A DNA stretch of 64,000 nt. Source: Ampelocalamus luodianensis (Eukaryota > Streptophyta > Magnoliopsida > Poales > Poaceae). The notes below the pieces were generated by a model. The model worked only from the letters and a program-made list of their open reading frames with translations. It had not been told where the DNA came from and did no database searches. The position numbers and the translations under genes were made by a program. Where the stretch lies: NCBI GenBank assembly GCA_036346255.1, contig CM070617.1, forward strand, positions 8,783,501 to 8,847,500, in the 5' to 3' direction. Each line of letters opens with the position of its first letter. Position 1 is the stretch's first letter. Below are positions 33,935-43,789 of the stretch, piece after piece.

Positions 33935-35064
33935 TGATGTGGCCAAGAGTGCACGACCAGTTCCCCAAGGTCCATGACCAGCTTCACAAGGTCTACGACC
34001 ATCTCACCAAGAATCACGACCAGTTTCTGGAGGTCTATGACCAGCTCACCAAGGGCCATGACCAGTTCCTAGAGGTCTACGACCAGCTCACCAAGGGCCA
34101 TGACCAGTTCAATAAGGTCCACGACCAACTCCACGAGGTCCACGACCAGGTTTCCAAGGTCTACGACCAATTTCACCCGATTTACGACCAGTTTCACCAA
34201 CAATACTCGGTGAGAGGAGCACTCGTCGTGAACAGTACTTGGCGGAAGGAGTACTCGGTAGGAACAATACTCAACGAGAACAGTACTTGATGGGAACAGT
34301 ACACGATCACGACCACCACCAAGTGGTCAACAACCACATCCAGGTGATCTACGACCACGCCCAAGTGATCTACAATCACGTCCAGCTGGTCTACGATCAC
34401 GTCCAAGCGGCTAAATCATGAAAGAGATTCTTTGGGCAGAGATATTTTTGTTTGTAGATAAGTTTTGTTATATATTTTTTTAATTTGATTCGGTTGTAAT
34501 CTTTCCATAACTATATTAGAAAAGAAACTCGGTTGTAATCTTTCCATAACTGTATTAGGAAAGAATCTTTGTATGATACGAGAGTTAGAGATAGAATCGG
34601 CCGCACCCATAGGTGCCAATATAAGGCCAGGGCATTGCCTATTGTGAGGAGATAGAAGAAATACATAATAGTCACGGCAAGTTTGTGGTGCAATATCTTG
34701 CGTGTTTGTTGAGGTTTTCCCATCTAGAGTTTGTTGACGTTGGTGCAAGGCAAGAACACGTCTTTCTTGAGATTGTCGATCGAATCTACACGATTCAACT
34801 CATCTAATTCATGATCTTTGCTGCTCACGGTTTAGATAGGCTTCGAGTTCATGCTTCTAATCTTTCTTGTGATTGATTAGTGCGTGAATATCTTACTATC
34901 CATCACACCGCTACGAAGAAGAAGGCGATGCTGTCGTCATCTTCCCCGCAGGGTTCAAGGAGGATTGAACCCTTGCTGGAAGAAGAAGGCAAACTCCGTT
35001 GATCGTACCGTGAAAGATCGGGCCACCCCAACGCATCAGCTAGTTTATTAGTTGGTCCGTATCA
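33935..35064 (+). repeat. 3' LTR of the gag-protease element
   Basis: This 1130-bp LTR carries about eleven 21-bp units (about 33948-34200) that encode in one frame the heptad [HY]DQ[FL]xx[VG]. A second 21-bp array (34312-34413) encodes VIYDHAQ-like heptads. The 39-bp 'ggttgtaatctttccataac' unit is present twice rather than three times, which explains part of the length difference from the 5' LTR. Confidence 0.82.
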
Positions 35065-35069
35065 CCATC

Positions 35070-35335
35070 CAATCGAACTTCTCATACCATGATTCTTAAA
35101 AGGATCTTGAAATTGAACCTTGCAGCTTTTTTGGAAAATCATGACCAATTGGTTGAGTTGGACCCTTCAACAAATATGTTCTCCTAACTTGATCTCTAAT
35201 CTTATTAGGATAATCTTCAATTGGTTTGCGACATGTAAGATCGACAATAATTTCATCTGGATTAAATTCATGGTGAACCTTTTTTGCTTCAGTTTTGCTC
35301 TCTATAGTTAGAGGGTTATTGCTAGTTGTATTATT
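35070..35335 (-). pseudogene. hAT transposase remnant, N-terminal part displaced by the LTR element
   Basis: The minus strand reads EFNPDEIIVDLTCRKPIEDY, then N-IRDQVRRTYLLKGP, QPIGHDFPKKLQ, and ESWYEKFDWM, the conserved N-terminal region of DUF4371/ZMYM1-like hAT proteins. The protein should continue as E-Y-S, which is found at 30817 on the other side of the LTR element. This is direct evidence that the retroelement inserted into the transposase gene. Confidence 0.82.
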
Positions 35336-36000
35336 TGAGAAATAATTGTGAAAAGTTCACTTCTCTATTTTTATAAATCTAAGAAAAGTTAAACAACAAC
35401 TAGTCAATCACTAATTAAACAAATTGGATAATCGTCTAATGGCTACTGTCGTATGTTCACTATCAATTAAACAACAATTTGCATCAATTCATCAATCACA
35501 AATTAAACATTTGCATCAATAATCAATTCATCAATCTTCAAGTAGTCTACCTACATTTGCAACAAATAAGCAAAATGGGGAATTTGGGAGAGAAACAAAC
35601 ATTTGCCACTGCCTGCCTCACTTCACAGTCTTCACTAGTTCACTGAGTCTGAGTCCAGAGTCCCCTCGAGTCACCGCGACGCCGCCAACCACCAGATGCC
35701 TAACTGCGTGGGTGCGCAGCGCTGCCTGGCAAGGCCACCGAGTCGCTGACCACCTCCCCCTCCACGCTAGGCCGCCAAGTCGCCGAGAGAGGCCGAGACG
35801 CCGTCCGCAAACCGCCTCCCCATCCGACCTCCACGCTGGGCCACCGAGTCGCCGAGAGCCCGAGACGCCAACCACCTCCCCTTCTGCGTCGGGCCGCCGA
35901 GTTGTCGAGACACCAACCACCTCCCACTTCACCGCAGAGCCACCGACCACCTCCCCCTCAGTGAGTCTTTCTCCGTCTCTCGAATCTGGGCGTCTGGATG
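35336..36000. other. hAT 5' region with GC-rich imperfect repeats
   Basis: An AT-rich stretch (35336-35600) is followed by C/G-rich DNA (35640-35960) in which 'ccgccgagtcgccgag' and 'gacgccaaccacctcccc' blocks recur three to four times. It would be the 5' untranslated region of the hAT gene. No protein domain was seen. Confidence 0.5.
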
Positions 36001-36009
36001 AGAGTGAGC

Positions 36010-37760
36010 AATTGTAGGATTGAGGATAATCGACTAGAGGGGAGTGAATAGAAGGTTTTTAAATCTTTTCACTTAATTAACAAATTTAATCTTGATTGTC
36101 TTAATGAATCTTCTTAGCACAAATATAATGAAGGAACTACGATGCTTTTTAAGACAACTATAAGATTATGTCACTACTAGATACAATTATAGCTAAGCAA
36201 ATCTACACAAGTAAATTGCTAGAAAAGTAAATGCAGAAATAGTAGAGACAAGGAATAAATCACAATGGAGACAAAGATGTTTTCTCGTAGTATCGAAGAC
36301 TTGCCGGTCTTCACCGACTCATGTTAAGGTAAGTCCAACCAAATTGGACCGGCTCCACGAATTAAGCCTTAAACCTCGATCACTAGGGTTGCTCTTTCTC
36401 CTCTCCGGAGGTGGTGAGCACAACATCACTTCACAATCTGTTACCGGGACTCTTCACAATCTTCTTTGAAGAGCTCACCGTGCAAACTTCCTCCAAATCC
36501 CTCTAGGTGCTGGTAAACACAAAGAGTAATAAACCAAGTGTTTGCTTGGAAAAATTCAAGTGCCAACAAGATCAACTAATGATGCAATGCACTTGAATAC
36601 TCTCAACTACCTTAAAATAGAAATTCAAAGTAAATGAGTGGTAAAAAGTGTTTAAGAGATCTAATATATTCAATGAGAGTGAATATACTTAAAAGTTATT
36701 GGCTTGGTGCTTGTGGGGTGTATTTATAGCTCTCACCAATCAAACTAGCCGTTTGAACCGAACTGCTAAAAATTTCAGGATTTTCGGTAATACCGCCGTT
36801 TAAACCCGGTACTACCGCTCGGCATGATCAATGGTTGGAATAGTAACATTTAATGCTCTGAACTAGCTGTTACAAAAAGGTTGCGGTACTACCACCAACT
36901 ATAAATCGGTGATTACCGCCCAGAGGTAATACCGCTTGGCTAGATCGGTACTACCAATTTCCAGAAACTTAGAAATCTAAAGAAAAAAATACCTTCTTTG
37001 GAAATAATATACCACCATGTAAAATCAAGTGCTATCGACTTGTGGTAGTACCACTCAAGAAATATGGTCATGCCGATTCTCAAGGGAGATCAAAACTCCC
37101 CAAAATATACTCTCTGTAAATTACGTACCGCCAACTATATTTCGGTACTACCGACCTGTGGTAATACCGTTGTTAAATTCTAGTCGTACCGTTTTTAGAA
37201 TTGAAGAGAAACGTCAAAAACATGTTATCTGAAAAATACATACCGCCAACTAGATTTCGGTACTACTGACTTGTGGTAGTACTGCCCATCAAATGCGGTT
37301 ATACCCATTTTGGTATTTCAAGAAAAATTTCCAAAAACATGCTCTTTAAAAATTACATACCGCCAACTAGGTTTCGGTACTACCGATTTGCGTAATACCG
37401 CTTATCACTTGCGGTCATACCGATTTTTCTGAATAGTTTTTCATAAATAAAATAAATGCAATACATGACTTCTAGTTGATCAAGGTGGCAAATAAATAGA
37501 TCCTCATACTACTAGCCTTGATCTTTTTTAATAATACGGCGTCTAATCTATTAATCCGGTCTTTTCTTCAAACACCAAGACCGGTAAAAACTATTAAAGG
37601 ATTCTTAGGCTACATGATATCTTTGTCTTGAGCCACGTCAATCTTTTATCATTCACACACTGAGACTAAACTTTTAAATATCTTAGCACTCATATTAATC
37701 ACACAAAACATTGTTGACATTAATTACCAAAAATATTTTTTAGAGGTCTAGATGCTTCCA
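36010..37760. mobile_element. Unclassified 1.75-kb insertion with a 9-bp flanking duplication
   Basis: The perfect 9-mer 'agagtgagc' occurs at 36001-36009 and 37761-37769 and brackets a stretch starting 'aattgtaggattgagg' with 'gactagaggggagtgaatag' soon after, a sequence type common in grass repeats. No terminal inverted repeat was seen, although a 9-bp duplication would suit a Mutator-type element. It contains tandem units of about 115 bp. No coding domain. Confidence 0.5.
37015..37436. repeat. Tandem repeats of about 115 bp with 'taccgccaacta' motifs
   Basis: Units start near 37128, 37242 and 37359 with 'accgccaacta' followed by 'tttcggtacta'. A less similar unit lies before 37128. The words 'ggtactaccg' and 'ggtaataccg' recur throughout, also at 36785-36960. 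Confidence 0.75.
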
Positions 37761-37884
37761 AGAGTGAGCTTATATGCTATCTCTGAGTGGATTTGGGTCA
37801 GCAGCCGACTGGGCCTTAAGCCACATGTGATGCCTCCATGAATCCAACTCCAAGAACAGCCCCACTTTCTTCGACCTCCGACTC

Positions 37885-37956
37885 GCCATTCGCCAACTCA
37901 CTGCACCAGTACTGCCGTCTGCCATTCGCCAACTCACTGCACCAGCACTGCCGTCT
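37885..37956. repeat. Two-copy 36-bp tandem repeat near the hAT end
   Basis: Two units starting 'gccattcgccaactcactgc' (37885-37920 and 37921-37956) differ at a single base. They lie about 90 bp inside the right hAT terminus. Confidence 0.9.
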
Positions 37957-38050
37957 GCCGTAGAGCACCTAGCTCTCGAGTCTCGCCGGTGCTTGGTAGC
38001 TACTAAGGATCCGGTGATAGGGGGAGGGGGTGCTCACCCCTGGTAGCGAC

Positions 38051-38406
38051 TCTGCATTACTCTAGAGGATCCCGATTCGTAGTTCGAACGGTTCAGTTGC
38101 AAACTTGCAATGAATTACGGTCGCACCAGCGTGATAGTCCGGGGGATAGGGTCATACGATCAGAATAACCTTCTCAATCTTATAGAAAGTAACAGGCAGA
38201 TCAATTTACCATGAGGTGACCAACTTGCAAACATTTTATCCTAGTGGCACAAAAGAGGCACTTTATTACTCGTAAGTAAATACAGGGCAGTGCAAAATAG
38301 TACTCCATTCACTTAAGCATTTTAAGCTGCATTATTCATCCGCTCTGAAAGTTTAAAGATACATTATATACGAGTCTAATGTAACCAGCAGCTAGCTTAT
38401 AGTACA
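38051..38406. other. 3' flank of the SOUL gene
   Basis: This stretch lies between the hAT target duplication and the SOUL stop codon and should hold the 3' UTR of the minus-strand gene. No canonical poly(A) signal was fixed. Confidence 0.4.
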
Positions 38407-39477
38407 TTACATATCAGATGCTTCTTTGGCGTCGAAGGGCATCCAAATCTCGTTGACCCTGCCGCTGAACTCGAACGGCGAGTTGTACTGCGCCACCTTG
38501 TACGCGGACGCCGGGTCGGCCCTGCGGCCCTCCGACACAGCGGCGGCCCACCTGGTGCCCTGCAGGCTGGCGTCAAGCAGCGCGGCCTGCTCGCCGACGT
38601 CGGCGTCGGCCACGAAGCCGCCGAACCGGCGGACGGCGGCGTACTTGTCCCCGGCCCACCTCTGCAGGTGCAGGCCCTCGGACGGCGGCGGGTCCGGCTG
38701 GTTCTTCGCCGGCACGTAGAAGCTGACGACGAAGGAGGAGGCGCAGAAGGGCCCGTCGCTGGGCGACACCTGCGTCAGCACCGGCGCCGTCATCTCGATC
38801 GTCGCGTTGTATGCGTTCTTGCCCTGGATGTAGTCGAACAGCCTAGCCCATAAACAACACCAAGTGTTCAGCTACGGCAGCACCAGCAATTCACGAGCCC
38901 ATTAGCTCAGGCCCATTGGAAGCCCAAGAAGAAAGATTCACTAGTACTTCTGCAAGTTGTGTGACTTGGCATGGTGAGCTGAAGAAAGCTGCTTACAGAG
39001 GACCGAGCGTTTGCTCGGTTGGTTAGCATCTATGCTGCCCGCGTGGGCTCGATCCCATTTCGTCTCACTGGGTTTAGGGGGCTATTTAGGTGATTCAGGT
39101 TTAGTATTCATATGGGTGTATTTAGTGATCAAAGTATGTGATTGTGCGCTGATTATGCTTCGTGAAATTTAAATTTCGCTCTAGATTAGATGTATGTTAA
39201 AAAGGATACGAGTGTGTCCGGTGTGTGCTGAAAAAGCTGCTTACTGGAGGAAGCCGGTGCGGGTGGCGGCGACGAAGGAGATGTCCTCGATGGGCGCGGT
39301 GGACATCCACATGGCGTTCCCGTACCGCCGGATCTCGAACCCGTTGGCGCTGTCCACCACCTCGTACGCCGGGCACTCGATGCGCTCGCACGTCGGTGGC
39401 ACGGCCGCCGCGGCGCCCTCGCCGACGGCAAGTAGAACAGCGGCGAGTAGGAGGAACAGGCCGCTCCGCCGCGCCAT
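38407..39477 (-). CDS. Secreted SOUL-family haem-binding protein, two exons
   Basis: Minus-strand exons are 39477-39245 and 38842-38407, with a GT-AG intron of 402 bp in phase 2, giving 222 aa. Residues 1-25 (MARRSGLFLLLAAVLLAVG...) form a signal peptide. The SOUL domain follows: CERIECPAYEVVDSANGFEIRRYG, then FVAATRTGFLQLFDYIQGKN across the splice junction, IEMTAPVLTQVSPSDGPFC, FVVSFYVPAKNQ, RFGGF, and the C-terminal EIWMPFD. SOUL/HBP proteins bind haem or other tetrapyrroles. The signal peptide places this one in the secretory pathway, unlike plastid homologues. The intron holds a SINE whose target duplication copied the splice donor. Frame continuity across the junction makes the model secure. 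Confidence 0.88.
38997..39232 (+). mobile_element. tRNA-derived SINE in the SOUL intron
   Basis: A 236-bp insert is flanked by the perfect 12-bp repeat 'aaagctgcttac' (38985-38996 and 39233-39244). Its 5' end has a box A-like 'tgctcggttggttagc' and a box B-like 'gggctcgatccca' about 30 bp apart, as in tRNA-derived SINEs. It lies antisense to the host gene. The target repeat includes the host splice donor (read 'gtaagcagc' on the minus strand). Confidence 0.8.
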
Positions 39478-39912
39478 GGTTTCTCGCTTGCAGACTTGCA
39501 GTGCGGATGGGTGGGGAGTGGGGTGGGATTGTGGGGCTCGGGTGCGTGCGGCTGGGGATTGGGTCGGGGCGGGATAAATACGCGCGGCGCGGGTGATCGC
39601 GTCGCTCTGCTCGGTTCAGGATGGTTGCGGCGCGGGTGCTTCCACGTCGCAGCTATTCGAGCACTTGGCCATCATCGTTCGAGTTTGAGGATCGAGACTG
39701 GGAAGTGGGAAGTGGGAAGTGGACGCACGTAGAGAGTAGACGCATCGTTTGTTTGGTTGTTTCTGAGATTTTCCTTGCGGAGCTGTGATGGCCGCGTCGT
39801 TGCATATACACGGATACACCTGCATGTCTGAATTCCAGAATGCTGGTTCCAGTCTCTACTGCTGCCGCCGCCGCCGCCGCCTTCAAAGTTCTCTAAAAAC
39901 TGAGGATGCTAT
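39478..39912. other. Upstream region of the SOUL gene
   Basis: This is the presumed promoter of the minus-strand SOUL gene. 'ggataaatacg' at 39572-39582 could give a TATTTAT-type TATA box about 95-100 bp upstream of the start codon. A short GCC microsatellite ('gccgccgccgccgcc') lies at about 39866-39880. Confidence 0.4.
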
Positions 39913-40144
39913 CATGGATAAAAAAAAAACGGAACCAGGCAATTTCCCGATCGCTGGTCAGAAACGGTTACCGGCCAGTTAACGGAATTCTCAAAAATCC
40001 AGATAAAATTCGCTTGAATTTACTTAAAGATCAGCCAAAATTTGAAAAGTGGAATTTGAATTTGCTAAATCGGAAAAAACCGGTCTGTTTTTTTGTTCCC
40101 GGTCCCCACCGGTAAGTCCGTTACCGCCGGTTTTTTTATCCATG
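39913..40144. mobile_element. hAT-type MITE, 232 bp
   Basis: Terminal inverted repeats 'catggataaaaaaa' and 'ttttttatccatg' are flanked by the 8-bp duplication 'gatgctat' (39905-39912 and 40145-40152). The interior contains 'ggttaccgg' and 'cccaccggt' words and no open frame of note. Confidence 0.85.
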
Positions 40145-40152
40145 GATGCTAT

Positions 40153-41391
40153 AGAACTTCTTTTAGTTTTTTGGTGTAAACGGATTTTAGTTAAGCAGTT
40201 AATTCTTGCATAGTTAAACGTAGTACTACAAAAGTACAGATCATATTCCGTTACACTTTTACAGCACGCTAAGAATTGTTGAACAGGTGGTCGTAAACTA
40301 AAAATAATGCGCATGACCTTCCTGAATTCTTTGTAGCCATCAGAAAACTAAGGCAGTGCTTCTGAAAACAATTTCCGCATTGTCAATCGTTCTTTACCCT
40401 GTTCTAGTCACATGCCTTGGCTGAAGAATCAATTTTGCAATGAAGGCCTAAACGCGTAAGAATTCTTCTCTCTCTTTCTTTCCTGAAAAGAGTGACCCAC
40501 GACAATTCTTGCGGTAGCATTCAGACGTTTGGATATTTCCTCCACGATATAAATAGCACATGCACGAGGCATCCAAACCCCCTCGATAAGTAACTTCAGT
40601 GTGGTTGAGAGACTGGGAGTGGTGATATGTTCAGACACTAACCCTCCGTAGCCAAGTTGCTTGCTTGACTCGGATTGAAATGTAATTAAGCCCATTAAAA
40701 TTCGCTGCCTGGTATACATGTCTGATCTAATTGCTTCATTGGTGAAGCAAAGAGTGCATTTATGCATACCAAAGTCACCTACTACCCTCAAGGCTCAAAC
40801 GGTCAAACCCATTAAAATTCCCCCTCTCTGCGTTGCGATTGTCTTTCTGAATGCGAAGACGAGCAAATTTTTTGCATGTTCCTGTAAAAAGTATTCACGT
40901 GGAAAAAAGGGCCTGTTTCGACCGAGAAGGGTTTTCGATGAATCAGAGGGGGCAAAATTCATGTCTTCCGCCAAATTCCCTAAAATTCTTGCGGTTCAAA
41001 TGGGTCAAAAAGCCCACTATAGTTGTCTCGCTTAGCCATAATTTGTCTATTAACTGTTTGACAGCTATAGTTATCTGCGGTATGTAACTTCTTCAGCTAG
41101 GAATTAATAGAGAATTAGACTACATTATTCTCTGTGAGAAGGGGAGAGGTTGAGAGAAGCTTTTCAAGCCTAAAATCTGCAGGACGTAGTCATGTACTCG
41201 TGACACCATCACAAAAGGCTCACGCGATGGATTCCCGTTTGACAGAACACATAAAATTAAGCGACATACGAGTATACAGCTCTCGGTAAAACACCGGAGC
41301 AGAGGCAGAGCAGTACAACGACCATTATTTAGAACACTAGAATAGCAATTAAGCAAGTAGTTAACCTTAAACTTTTAGCCATGCCGCCTCC
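40153..41391. other. Intergenic, no recognisable gene
   Basis: No domain, splice-supported exon or transposon terminus was recognised. The part near 41300-41391 would be 3' UTR of the DUF538 gene. Confidence 0.4.
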
Positions 41392-41850
41392 TCACTTCTT
41401 GGCCTTACCGTTCACGGCGGCGTCGCCCTCCTTGCCGAAGGCGGAGACGGGGTAGGTCCTGCTCAGCCCAGTGGGTGTCTTAAAGGTGATCTTGGAGTGG
41501 TCGTCCTTCTCGACGAACATGTCGGAGAGCGTGACCCAGATGAGGAGCTCCTTGGTCTTGACCCCCGTCATGCGCTTCATCCGGCGTTCCTCGACGAAGG
41601 CGGTGACCTCGGCAGCGTACGAGACCTGCCTCCCGATCTGCTTGAACGTGTGCGTGAGGGCCTTCTTCTGCCGCAGCCACACGAAGCCGGTGGCGCGGTT
41701 GTAGCCCACCTCCTCCATCTCCGCCAGCGGCAGCAGGCCCAGAGGCAGGTTCGTCTCCGCGAGCAGCTCCACCGACTTCTCCGCGCACAGCGCCGCGCCG
41801 CGGTACACCTCCGCGCCCTCCCTGTGCGCCTCGATCGCCTGCGACCCCAT
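41392..41850 (-). CDS. DUF538 family protein, single exon
   Basis: The 152-aa protein starts MGSQAIEAHREGAEVYRG. The nine bases upstream keep the frame open but begin with TTG, so the ATG at 41850 is chosen. DUF538 hallmarks are CAEKSVELLAETNLPLGLLP, MEEVGYNRATGFVWL, KKALTHTFKQIGRQVSYAAE, VTAFVEERRMKRMTGVKTKE and the C-terminal KITFKTPTGLSRTYPVSAF. Plant DUF538 proteins (for example the SVB group affecting trichomes) are small and poorly understood. There is no clear signal peptide. GC content is high, as usual for grass single-exon genes. Confidence 0.9.
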   Translation of the reverse strand: MGSQAIEAHREGAEVYRGAALCAEKSVELLAETNLPLGLLPLAEMEEVGYNRATGFVWLRQKKALTHTFKQIGRQVSYAAEVTAFVEERRMKRMTGVKTKELLIWVTLSDMFVEKDDHSKITFKTPTGLSRTYPVSAFGKEGDAAVNGKAKK

Positions 41851-41989
41851 CGATCTCAAAGCGAGCTCGGATTCGAACTCGACACAGCCGAGACGCGTGG
41901 GCGTTCTTGCGGATTTGTGAGGAGAGAACTCAGAGAAGGCAATGCTCGATGCGGTGGTGGTGGGATTTGGGAGGTGGGGGAGAGGCGGG

Positions 41990-41998
41990 CTTTATAGG
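41990..41998 (-). promoter_or_regulatory. TATA box of the DUF538 gene
   Basis: The minus strand reads 'cctataaagc' about 140 bp upstream of the start codon, giving an expected transcription start around 41960 and a 5' UTR of about 110 bp. Confidence 0.65.
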
Positions 41999-42576
41999 GG
42001 AGGATTCAGGATTGGATTGGTGGTGGGAGTGAAGGATCGATTCCGAGTTGGGGAGGGAGGAGAAGGACGGTTGGGGGTGGGGATTTAAGGCGAGGGTTTA
42101 TTGAATGCGTTGGGTGTGAGCTGACTTCGGCGTGGCGCCGATGCAGAGTTGCACACGCACGCAGGCGCAGCGGTGGGGCGGGCGGCCACGCGATGTGCCG
42201 GTGCGGGTCGGGGTCGGGGTCGGGGTCGGGACCCGCCTCTCCGGCGTGCGCGTCCGCGGGCGATGGGGGTTTGGACCGAAAAAAAAATCTATAGGATACG
42301 TGTGATACGTGTATTTGTCAATATTAAAGTGTATTAAATTCCCTATTAATGATTCTAAAGGATTCTTTCACCCTTGTCTTGCATTAAATTCTCCTACAAT
42401 AGAAATTATGGGGCTGTGCGTTTTGAGATTAGTAAATACACGTGTCACACGGTAGAGTTGGTTTACCGAGATGGAGTTGTGGACCAGGTCCTATAGAATT
42501 TTTTTCCAGTTTGGGTTGTTTGTGTGTGATGGGTCGAGTTGTGCAGGTCATGGTCGCGCGTCAGGGGTTTGATAGC
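41999..42576. other. Upstream region of the DUF538 gene and intergenic DNA
   Basis: A short 6-bp tandem repeat ('ggggtc' about four times) lies at 42205-42231. The rest holds no recognisable gene. Confidence 0.5.
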
Positions 42577-43139
42577 GGAATTTTTTGGTCGTATTGGCAT
42601 TTTTTCGAAATGCATTTATAAGAATAACCTACTTCAATTTTTTTTTACAAAAATAGGCAGGCCCTCCACAGCCGCCACCTAGCCCGCTGCCGCACGACCA
42701 CCGTGTGTTGCCCCCTTCGCTGCCACGCGTCCTCCCCTCTCCCTCCCGCATGACCGATTCTCCCCTCCCGCCACGCACCCGTCTGGTTCTGCGGAAAAAA
42801 AAAAAACCACACGACGGCCACCTTTCCTACCGCCCATCTTCACTCCTCCGCACATCTTTCGCCTCGTTCATAATTCCCGGCGCCAACGCTTCCGGAATTC
42901 CCAGCCCCAACGACGTGGCTCCTCCTTCGCTTGGCTTTAAATACTGAACTCTCGCAGTTGCTCTTTGCTCATCCCAATTGCGTTTCGCTTCTCGTTCTGG
43001 TGCTCGTCGTTGAGAATTCAGATAACGAACATACTTAATTTATTTTGGAGATTAAATATTTGCTTGATGCTCGTCACTCGACCTTTTTTATAGCTTTCTC
43101 CCGAAGGGCATGTAATTTGTCGGATGCTTTTGTCGTTAT

Positions 43140-43690
43140 TACCGTAGTCGTAGTTAATCAGTCTTAGTCAGCTAGTCGTAATTAGTTAGTTTAGTGGTAA
43201 TTAATTAGTTGTAATCGTAATTAATTAGTTTAGCGGTAAATAATTAGTCGTAATTAGTTTAGTGGTTATCAGTCTAGCATGTTAAATTAGTGCAAATTAA
43301 CTACTCATAATTTATTTAGTGGTAATTAATCAATTGTAATTAGTTAGTTTAGTAGTAATTAATTAGTCATAATTAGTTAATTTATTTGTAATTAATTAGT
43401 TTAGCGGTAAATAATTAGTCGTAATTAGTTTAGTGGTTATCAGTACGGCTATTAAATTAGTGCAAATTAACTACTCGTAATTTATTTAGTGCTAAATAAT
43501 CAATCGTAATTAGTTAGTTTAGTAGTAATTAATCAGTAGTAATTAGTTAGTTTATTCATAATTAATTAGTTTAGCGGTAAATAATTAGTCGTAATTAGTT
43601 TAGTGGATATTAGTCTGGCATATTAAATTAGTGCAAATTAACTACTCGTAATTTATTTAGTGGTAAATAATTAGTCATAATTAGTTTTTG
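43140..43690. repeat. Three-copy 170-bp tandem repeat built from about 18-bp 'taattagttagttta' units
   Basis: The marker 'ttaattagtttagcgg' starts at 43221, 43392 and 43562, giving a 170-171-bp period. Each long unit is itself made of short 'taattagt' and 'tagtggtaat' modules. It lies between the left inverted repeat and the coding part of the MULE. Confidence 0.85.
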
Positions 43691-43789
43691 AAAAATGTTG
43701 GTAATTAATTAATTATTCATGTTTTTATTACACATATGTAATCCATCACTTGCATGCAATTTGTCGTATTTAATTACACATATGTACCG

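Larger units (their letters stand above)
30823..35064 (+). mobile_element. Non-autonomous Gypsy-type LTR element with gag and protease only (TR-GAG-like)
   Basis: LTRs at 30823-32008 and 33935-35064 both start TGATGTGGCCAAG and end near TAT-CA. A near-perfect 5-bp duplication (ccaac 30818-30822, ccatc 35065-35069) flanks the element. A purine tract 'gaagggggagggga' precedes the 3' LTR. The internal region is only about 1.9 kb and encodes decayed gag and protease, with no trace of RT, RNase H or integrase. It sits inside the hAT transposase: the two hAT coding halves meet across the target site. The LTRs differ in repeat number and many bases, so insertion is not recent. Confidence 0.82.
28351..38042 (-). 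mobile_element. hAT transposon with nested insertions, 8-bp target duplication
   Basis: The left end is CAGTGGCGAATCTAGG and the right end, inverted, is CAGGGGTGAGCACC. The same 8 bp, 'gtagcgac', flank both sides (28343-28350 and 38043-38050). CA-G-G termini and an 8-bp duplication are diagnostic of hAT elements. The transposase remnant inside is on the minus strand. The total of 9.69 kb includes an LTR element at 30823-35064 and a further insertion at 36010-37760, so the original was about 3.7 kb. Confidence 0.87.

Noticed and set aside
35618..36017. Frames on both strands in the GC-rich hAT 5' region
   Set aside because: They are produced by imperfect tandem repeats of 'ccgccgagtcgcc' and have no domain.
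41851..41859. Longer N terminus for the DUF538 protein
   Set aside because: The extra codons begin with TTG. The ATG at 41850 gives the family-typical start.
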